Assembly: GCA_013400155.1 (NCBI GenBank)
Contig: VXBM01000001.1
Location: forward strand, 4,898,184-4,962,183
Source of the DNA: Helopsaltes ochotensis
Lineage: Eukaryota; Chordata; Aves; Passeriformes; Locustellidae
Length of the DNA stretch: 64,000 nucleotides
Reading direction: 5' to 3'
Shown here: one piece after another, positions 36,398 through 45,800 of the stretch
Numbering within the stretch: position 1 is the first letter of the stretch
Layout: each line of letters begins with the position of its first letter
Translations under genes and position numbers: made by a program
The notes under the pieces: generated by a model
The model's database searches: none
What the model saw: the letters and a program-made list of their open reading frames with translations, nothing else
Told to the model about the DNA's origin: nothing

Positions 36398-36449
36398 TCT
36401 TTTTTTTTTTTCTTTCCTTTTTTTTTTTTTTTTTTTTTTTTCCCTTCAG
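36398..36449 (+). promoter_or_regulatory. LGI1: Long polypyrimidine tract and CAG splice acceptor
   Basis: More than 40 nearly uninterrupted T/C bases end in TCCCTTCAG at 36,441-36,449. This has the form of a strong 3' splice site and would place the start of the ATG-containing LGI1 exon at 36,450. If no upstream exon exists, the tract is instead a promoter-proximal pyrimidine stretch. Confidence 0.5.
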
Positions 36450-36632
36450 CCGGTTGGATTTTCCCCATCTTACAGCACCTCGCAGGTTCTTCTCTGAGCA
36501 GTACGTTGCCTGAGTGAGTGGAAACATACAGATCAGCTGCAGGTTTCTATCTACAAAAACAGAGTGAAAGAGAAAGAAAAGGGTTGGGAAAGCAGAGACA
36601 AATATTGACCTGGACTTAGAGAAAGACATCCA

Positions 36633-36776
36633 ATGGCTGAATAAAGAACCCTGTTCATGTTTTGGGATATTCTTTCAACTGGCTGGAACGAGAGCGGATC
36701 AAAAGAATGGGAAATGCCAGCAGACCCTTTAGAAGAATTGCTTATTTCTTATGCCTTTTATCTGTGCTTTTGCTGA
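36633..36776 (+). promoter_or_regulatory. LGI1: Two upstream ORFs in the LGI1 leader
   Basis: A 3-codon uORF (M-A-E-stop) lies at 36,633-36,644. A 39-codon uORF runs from ATG 36,657 to TGA 36,774-36,776, overlapping the LGI1 start (36,707) in another frame. The second uATG has T at -3 and T at +4, a weak context that would favour leaky scanning. Confidence 0.6.
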
Positions 36777-36897
36777 CTGAAGGGAAGAAACCAGTGAAGC
36801 CAAAATGTCCTGCCTGGTGTACTTGTACCAAAGATAATGCTTTATGTGAAAATGCCAGATCTATTCCTCGCAGCGTTCCGCCTGATGTTATCTCACT
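36707..36897 (+). CDS. LGI1: LGI1 coding exon 1: signal peptide and LRRNT
   Basis: Starts MGNASRPFRR, then the hydrophobic core IAYFLCLLSVLLLTEG. The N-terminal cap CPAWCTCTKDNALC has four Cys; human has Val where Trp37 is. It ends in PPDVISL with donor GTAAGG. The upstream part of the same exon, from about 36,450, is 5' UTR. Confidence 0.95.
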
Positions 36898-39800
36898 GTA
36901 AGGGCTGTAAGCATTTGGTTATTTAATTTATGATTTAAAATGAACTAGGGTGTGTGGTATTTTCAGTGCATACAGAAGGATGCTTGCTGCAGGGAGTACC
37001 TCCAGCATTCAGAATCATCAGCTAATGTGTTAAAATTGTGCTGCATCCTTGAATCCTGATTTTATATCTCTTTCATCTGTCTGTCTGTCTGTGTATGTGC
37101 ACACATCTCATTTTATACCTTCTAGTATAGTACATGAAACCTGTCACATTATATTTGGGGAACGGGGGGGGAAGATAATTTTTTTTACTTATATAAATAA
37201 ATTTCTCTGTGATCACCAGATCAGTATTATAACCATGGATATATGAGGCTACATTAATGTATGGTTGTTTTTTTTTCTTCTTTACAGATCCTTTGTGAGA
37301 TCTGCTTTTACTAAAATCCCAGAAGGGAGTTTTTTGCTCACACCATCTCTGCAGCTTCTGTGAGAAATATTTAAATGATACAGTTTTTGTTATGAAATGT
37401 ATATGTATTCATAAATATTTCAGGAAGGGTCTTAGTATTAATTTCATAAGAAACAGCAACGGAAGATTTATGAGATCATAAATTACAAGACTTTTTAGCA
37501 ATTTGAAAGATAGTGCATGTTTAATTTTTACTTAGTATTTTACAAGGCTGTCTGTTGTCAGTACTACTTTGAATGCTTACATGCTGAAGCTTTTGGTGAC
37601 AGAATGCATGTTCTCTTCATTATACTTTAATTAACATTACAGTAAGGACTTAAGTATGGCAGCAACTATTCTTGTTTATTTTCTGCATTCCTGGGACCTG
37701 ATCCCAGTATAAAGCTGTCCATTTGCAACTCCCATCGACTGTGAGCTCAGAACCCCTGAGATCAGGGTCGGCACTGCAGTGGGACAAGTCCTGAAGTCCT
37801 TTTCCATGTAAAATTGCTGTTGACTTCTGTGGAAGTTTAGTCACTTCAGTGGGAGTTTTGCCTTCATAGTACCTGGATTTGACCCTGTTTGTTATGTCAT
37901 GGTCTTAAAAGTAATGATGATTTTCTTCCAATTAAAGAGTGAAGTAATTATTTCAAAACCAAATACTGTGATGAGGTATACACAGAAATAGAATATTTTG
38001 GGATGTTTAACTATTAGCTGCATTTCAACATAGGATTTTTACAGGCTCACAGGCTTTCCTAGAAATGTGGGTATATGATTATATAATTGTGAGCTATACA
38101 GAGGTAGAGGGGGTGTAACCTGAACTGTTTATAGTGGATGTGCTGCCAGCCTGACACACACCCAGATTTGTCTCAGAAATCCGGCAAGGCAGACTTCCCA
38201 GTGTGATCAAAACCAAAATCGGATGTCTGTCCCAAACCGACTTCCCGTGCACTCTGGATGTGGTCAGAGGTGTAATGTTGATTTACTGGAGCTCTCTGGC
38301 TGTTAAATTAAACTGGCGGCGTACCGATAGCTGAAGCCCTGACCCTGGCTGTACTCTGCTACCTCAAGTGGAGCTGATAAGGAGGTGCAGACATACTGTA
38401 CAATTTTGGATACAGGGTAAATAGGTAAATGCGGTTACTATGGAAACCTAAATGCTTTTCCATGGTTCTTTATTCCAGGGAAGCTTTTCTCAGGTGGTCA
38501 TAGATCACAAAAGGGACACATTTCACATAATTTCTACAATGGGCCTTTCAAAAGAGAGGGGAAAAAAAGCAGCAGCACTGGTGGGGCTTGTATCTGAAGA
38601 GAGTGAGTAGGACATCATCTCTCTTGGCTACGATACACCACCTACACTTAGCAATCCCACTGCAAAGCAGGCAGAATTGGGCATGGTAGAGTAGGACAGA
38701 CACAGTCATCTTATTCTGAGTTATTATAGTGCCTGGCACAGTGGGCTTGGGCAGTATCTTATGGCATTTTGGTAACGATAATAATTTCCATTTCTCCTGT
38801 ACAATGAAATGCACGTTCTACGCTGCTGTTCATAAATGCTGTAACAAAAACTATGATCCCAGAAAAGCAGGGTTTGTTCTACTGGGCTTTGATCAGTAAC
38901 CTGTTTTTCAGATATATTTTTAACATGGTAGTTGAACTGTTTGCCATCCGTGGAATGTCAGGCTGCTGATCTAAGACAAATGACTCCTTAAACACAGACC
39001 ATAGGAGCAGGATTGTATCTGTGGGGATAACACTCCAGTTTGTACATGGGAAAGAAAAATTTTCATCTTTGGCAGGAGATAGTACAGGAAATAAGAATAT
39101 AGAAAACTTACGTTAAATAAACATTACAGGAAGTTTTAGCTTTGCATGATTATAGCTGTATTTTGGTAGGTTTAATTTAGCCAACAGCAAGATTTAGCAG
39201 CTTGTATGTATTTCTATAATAATAGAAATACATATAGAAATATTTCCAGCATTACATTTTTGAAGTCCAAATGTAATTGGATATCTTCAGTACACGAGTC
39301 ACAGATTTCTAAATATGGTGTAATTCTGCCACTATTATTATTTACTACTATTTTTAATGTAGTAGCACCAATGGTCTCTGGAAAATCATGGTCTTGAGCT
39401 GAACGCTACTCGTAACTCCCAGTCCAGGAGAGCTTTTCTTGTGTAGTATGGATGGTATGCTCTGTGCTCTTCACGTGACAACAAAAATACAAAGAGCTTA
39501 CACAACTACAGTGAGGCGCCAGCAGGAGTGTTCCCTAAATGTAGAGAAAACTTCCCAGCTCTCATCTTCAGCACTTTTATCTCTGTGTATCAGCAATGTT
39601 CTGAGGGTGCCCTTATAAACTGATGCCATGAAAGCCTGCAGAAAGAAAGGAGGTAATCATGACATCAGGATTTGTACCTGTTAGCACTGTACTGCTAGTA
39701 TGTTCCTGCCAAGTGATAGAGTCCCTCGCTACAGCGCCGTACCTTCAGCCTCTATCCCCAGAAGCAGCAACTCTGGTGTTTAAGGACAAATTGGGGAGAA

Positions 39801-42800
39801 AAAAGACTTTGTGCATCAAATACATCTGATATAGCTATTGGGGAGAGGTATGAGTTGGAAGGCAAATGAGCTCACCAAGTGCAAGACCTATGCTGTAAGC
39901 CTGGCAATCTCTAAAATAGCAATACTATTTAAAGAGATACCACTCTGTTCTCTAAATTATAGAGTGCAGAAAAAGAAAAATTATCCAATAAAATCACATC
40001 AGAAAAGTTAAATTAGTTGTAGGATTTAATAAATTTGTCTTCTGGTTCAAGAATTCTATAAAAATACTTGTTTTCTCTAAAATTGAAATATTTCTTGATT
40101 TTTGACAAAAAAGAAGAATTTCCTGCTTGTATTTTTTCATACACTTCATATAGGAACATACTGAAAGTGGACAAAGCACAATCTGCAACAGCCAACTGAG
40201 AAAATTACCTGCAATTTATTCTGAATGTAAACGTCAAAAAAAGAGATTCATTCATTAAGTGGATTAATTAGTACTTGGAAATCTTGCATTCCTGAATGTC
40301 TAAGGATGCCATAGTATGAATCTATTTATCCATTAGGTCAATTGATTAAAATATAGTAGTAATATGCAGGTAGTATTCCACTGGGGTAAAGTTCATCATA
40401 CTTTATGATGTCTCACCACATTAAAAGTGTGGCAGTCCATGGCTAGATTATAATGGACAAATGCAAACATGGCTGATAAGCATAAATAAAGCTGGAAAAA
40501 TCAATGCTAGTTCCACTTTTAATGCTTACAAAATTACATTAAATTAAATGTATTGCTGGTATTTTTACTGGTAGATGCATATGCTAAGAGTATCTCCGAG
40601 ACATATAATTAAGTCTTAAAAATAATTCTGGCTTGAACACTGACTGAATTTAAGAGATTTTTCTTCTTTTTTTTTTTTCCCCCAGTAACTTTCAGTACCC
40701 TCGGGTTAAATATACTCAGAAGTTTAACTTAAAAGTTAAAGGATTTTCCTTCCTGTCAGTGTTGCAAATTCAACCTGATGTCTGGCTAACCAGCAATTTT
40801 AACAAGACAATTTAAACCTCTGTAGTACTTGAAGATTTCATTGTTGTCCTAGTACATCTCCAGAGGCACTTGTACAATCCCATTGTTTTACTGGCATGAT
40901 AAACCCATGTTAACATCCCACAGAAGTCAAAGGAATTTTATCAGATGGCCCCAGTAGACAATTGTTGGATCCTACCCTTTGCACCATACTATAGTGGAAC
41001 ATATCAGCCTTACAGTCCTATAGTGCTTGTACAGAAAAAACATGAAACCAGGCAGTGGAAATTTGCCCTACCATGGCTTGCTGAACAAATTTCTAAAGCT
41101 GCTGATAACTTAATGGTCTTTTCTTTTGCATTTCTTCATGCAGGTTGTTTACATCCAACACTTTTGATGTTATTAGTGATGATGCTTTCATGGGCCTTCC
41201 TCATCTAGAATATTTGTGAGTGGACAAAAGTATATTTCCTGGCATTATTAAATAGAGTGGGTGGGCTTTCAAGTTCCAGGCATTGCTTTGAACAGAATCC
41301 CTTTATGACCCATTACAGGTTCATAGAGAACAACAACATTAAGTCAATTTCAAGAAATACTTTCAGAGGACTGAAATCTTTAATTCACCTGTAAGTAAAA
41401 TGATTGAATATATTATTTGGTATATTTAATATAGTAACTGAACCAGTGTTGTTTAATTTCTGATTTCCAATATAACTGTTTGTGGTTATTTAAGTGGTAT
41501 TAATAGTAATTTAATTAGAATGTTAATCTTTGTGTTTCCACCAAAGGCTTCCAAACTGTGGTATGTGTAGAAGGCAAAGACACAAACAGCTTCCAAGCAG
41601 GACATGTTTGGCAGTAGTTCCCTGACTTTCTCTGCTTGAAGCACAGGGGATTTCCAGCTGAGCATGTAGAAGCAGGGAGGAGTATGAATTGGGAATCTTG
41701 GCACTGATGAGGTGAGTCCCAGTTTGGGACTTGGAAAGGAGGAAGTTGGGAGCTGTGGTAAGGAATGTGAGAGGCTGAAGGATGGAGGACCCACACCTCT
41801 TCCCAGGTACCCCAGTCTGACATGGATCCAGGAGAATATTACTGCCATTCTTGGGACAGGCCATCACTGTCTGTACCTGTAAGACAGTAATAGTATACAG
41901 AAGAATTTGATGAAATCAAACTTAATAATTCTCACCCAGAGCAATTTTAAGTAGAAGACTTGCAACAAGATGTATTTTTTATGGCGTACTGATCTACTTC
42001 TTCCATTCTGCACCTACCCTACTCAGCACCCTGTCCTCTCCTGCATGCAAGGGGTCTGCTCACCATTCCTTGTGTGCCGCTCAGCCCTTCGGCTATCTTG
42101 GAAACAGCCAACTCTTGTCCTCTGACCTGCTGCAGCCCCTTGCTGCATTAGCTGGGAGGGGAAATTAGTCCAAGGCACTCTGGATGCCAATGTGCTGTAG
42201 GAGCAACGCTCCCCATGCCCTCACCAGCAGGAGCATTTCTCACACTGGGCTCAGCAGGTGAGACACACATTGGCAACATTTCACTGCAAACAAGAGGAGC
42301 TTCCTTGTCTCTGAGCTAGGGAGACAGTTTTTATGCAGGCTTTTGTCTCTTGTCTTACAGCAAGTTTATCTTTTAGCAATAATTTAATTTAATGAGGAAT
42401 GAATTTTTTAGAAACAAACTACACACTATAAGAAAACATTAAAAAATACAAAAGAAGAAAAGGAAAAAAAACGAGGCTAAAACGTCGGGAGTGTGCCTGA
42501 GATGGGTTTATACCCAGTTCTGAGCATCTCCATTCTGAAGCATGTCATGTGCATGCATAGGCAGGGAGTGGATTCTGACCTTTTGGCCTTAACATGATAA
42601 AACCTCCAAGAGGGTTTTGAAACAGGGTCATTTAACTTTTTCTTTCATATATTTTGACAGAGGAGAGAAAGCAAAGGTTCTATTTTAAACCGTTAATGCA
42701 TAAATATAATAGCCAAATTGCAATTCACCACATCTTCACCACCTATTAAATATACCATAGAACACTTTATGCTTTCCCTTTTGGTCAGGACAAGATTTAC

Positions 42801-45800
42801 AGCTGGCTGAAACCAAGCCTACTGTGACTACTTGTGTAGATAAAGTTCTTATGGAACAGCTCTAGGTCTGAGGAAGAAGAAAGTGAGAGGAGAGGGAAAG
42901 AGGTACATAAAAAGGCTGTGCAGATCCCATAACAATCAGTATTAGAGGTACAGGCAGAATTATACTGTTGTTAGAAAAAAATGATAGCTGGATAGGGCTG
43001 GTAACTGTGACCCTATCTTCAAAATATTTGCGCACATGAGTAGCTTTATATTCACAAATGGATCCAGTACATTATTTATCGTATTCATTTACTTATTTAG
43101 TAGCTGCTGCTGCCAGTGAACAAGTTGCTTTTCTAAAACAAAGGAAGGCACAGTTTCTTCTCCACAGAGCATATAGTCCAAGGCTAACATCTTGTCTTGC
43201 CTGGTACATTGGTTTCTGGGGATGCTTCAGAGTTTCACAAGAGAAAACATATGCAAAAGACAGAACCACATTCGAGGCACAACTGCCATTTCATGCACGT
43301 TTTTGGGACATAGATTTGTGCATCATGTTGCTATTGTCCATGGAGCACTATTCACAAAGACGATGAGAAATTTGTGGAAAATAATTGTGAAGGCACCACT
43401 GGTTTAATCTGCTTGAAGAACCACTCCCCATCTTTTGGGGAAAATTGCACATACACATTAAGAAGGATCATTTGGCACCCTGAGGCACTTTTCATTTAAG
43501 AAACAAGAGAGTACTTGTGTACATAAAATATATTAAAAATAATCATAGTAAATGAGCATGCAAATAAGTTCTATGAAGTTAGATAAGATGAACTTTGTTC
43601 TATTTATTCTATTTGCTTCCTTTTTGCAACATAAATTTCAGAATGCAGTAAGCTATCCAAACATTTTTACTTTTATAATACAATTAACCTCAATAATTAC
43701 AGTGTGTGCTTATTGTAAAAGAGAGCCAGCTAGAATTTATTGTTGTATAACAGGATTTATTTTCTGGTCAGAGTACATTTAAAAACAGAATTTTTTAAAA
43801 AAATATTGCATTTTTTTACTAATTTACTAATTTAATGTCAAAATCTTACGGTTAGCATTGGATGGTAATTTCTATGCACAATATGGAATTTTGATTGCAT
43901 TTCTCTTAGAACTGTCACCATTAGTTTAACTGCATGTTTGAGTCAATCTTTACTCTCTTATAATCCAAATACCATGTACAGCACCATCTAGGCAAGACAG
44001 TGTTTTCTTATCTATAAGTATGCCTTTTAACAGTGGACTATAAAATGCATAATTTTCGTTCAAAAATTGGCAAATGCATAAACCTTGCTTAGATTTTTCT
44101 GTCAGCCATGTGCCCATGGCAGTGGTGAACCACTCCTACTTCCAAGTACATACTCCCTTTTAGTTTGCTATATAATAACATATAAAAACAATATAGGGCA
44201 TCAAACTTGTCTCAGCTTGCAAGTCCACACAGCTTTCTCCATGTAAGTTACCTGACTTTTAAAGAATTGCTCTGGAGCATAAAATTTCACATAAGTGAAG
44301 CACATGATACATTCACATAGTGTTCCCATCAGATGTACTTTGAAAGGGGTGAAGTCAGAATGAACTAATGAAAGCATCTGATATTTACTATTACTGATCA
44401 GACAAACACTTGTTTTCAGATGAGGCAGCAGGCCTAGTACATTTGGGCTTGTTCTTGTATTCAAGTATGTGCCTAAGTGTCTTTGCTTGCCTAGAGATAT
44501 TGCGGTTAATAAATAATATTTTTGTTTACAAGTTAAAACAGAAGAGGTTCTAAGTCTTACTAGCTACAGATTTTAACTGGGATCTTAATCTAAAATGATT
44601 TCTTTCTATTTTTGTTTCTTCTCATAAGTAGTAGATAATTCTGTTAATTGGAAGAGGCATAGACTATACCCTACAACATTATTCTTTTTCTGTCATGCCC
44701 CCCATGACATCTGAGACCTTTGACAGACTCACAGAGACAGTCTGACTGAAACGTAATATACTGTTTTTTCAAAACCTGCTCACATTTCCTTGTCACTTCT
44801 ACTAGCTGGAATACTTACTGAATTTAAACAAGTTTTCCCAACATTGAAAACTGGGAATTAATAACATTTTTTTGCTGGTCTAGTACACATTTACACACAC
44901 ACACACGCACATGCCAGGAAAGCAATTCACGCCTATCAGCAATTTATTGCCTATTACTGCATATTTTCAAAAACTGTGAGCTAAACCTAAGCCCATCTGC
45001 CCACATTAGTAAGATTTTCCTTCCAGAAGAAGTACAAGAAAGTGGGGAAATTGCAGCGATATGAGCACCGTGTATTGGGATCTCATAGGGAAAACATCAG
45101 TAGATCCAATCATGACTATTGTTTTCAAATGTTTAATGGTGTTGGCAAAACACCAAAGGTGATGGAACTTTTTACTCTGCTAAGTGAAGTATTGTAAATG
45201 CTGCAAGGCTGCTGAAGAGTGGGAAAGCAGAAGGATGCATGGCATTTTAATGGAAGAACAAGTCACAAAGTAAATGAGCTATTCTTAAAAGCAATCTTTG
45301 AGAACTAAGTGCTGGAAAATACCAGTGTTCTTTGCTGTAAGTAAAAAACCCAACACAATATATCACAACTTCCAAAACTGAGTAGTTTCATGAACAACTA
45401 GAATTAATACTGAAGTGTTTTCTTTTACAGGAGTCTCGCAAATAATAATCTCCAGTCACTTCCAAAGGACATATTTAAAGGCTTGGATTCTTTAACAAAT
45501 GTGTAAGAAAGCAATTAATTAATCTTTTAATTACACTAGAAGTATAAAGAGATTATTTTAGAGGACATTCTGAGTAACCATTCAAACCAGTAGCCAGTAA
45601 TGGATCTTATTACTGGGTAGAGACTACACAGTATGGGTAGGCTTTTGTCTGCTGTTGTTGAAAATTTGGGATTGTTTTGAATATTTTACCAGTTATGAAG
45701 ATAAGTAGTGTTGTTAGTAGTTATGTAATAAAGCTGCATGTTCATTAGGATTTCATGAATAAGAAGGGAGGATCCTTAGAGATGCATGAGAGAGCAAGGC

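Larger units (their letters stand above)
37360..41143 (+). other. LGI1: LGI1 intron between LRR 1 and LRR 2
   Basis: A 3.8-kb GT-AG intron. It includes a stretch at about 37,690-37,890 resembling an old interspersed repeat, a small inverted repeat at 39,208-39,231 and a GC-richer stretch at about 38,130-38,400 of unknown origin. No additional exon is needed. Confidence 0.7.

Noticed and set aside
36662..36706. N-terminal extension of LGI1 starting at 36,662
   Set aside because: The codon at 36,662 is TTG, not ATG; the frame is closed by TGA at 36,638 and has no ATG before 36,707.
43058..43366. 102-codon ATG frame inside an LGI1 intron
   Set aside because: No domain, no promoter or splice context; the flanking exons join perfectly without it.
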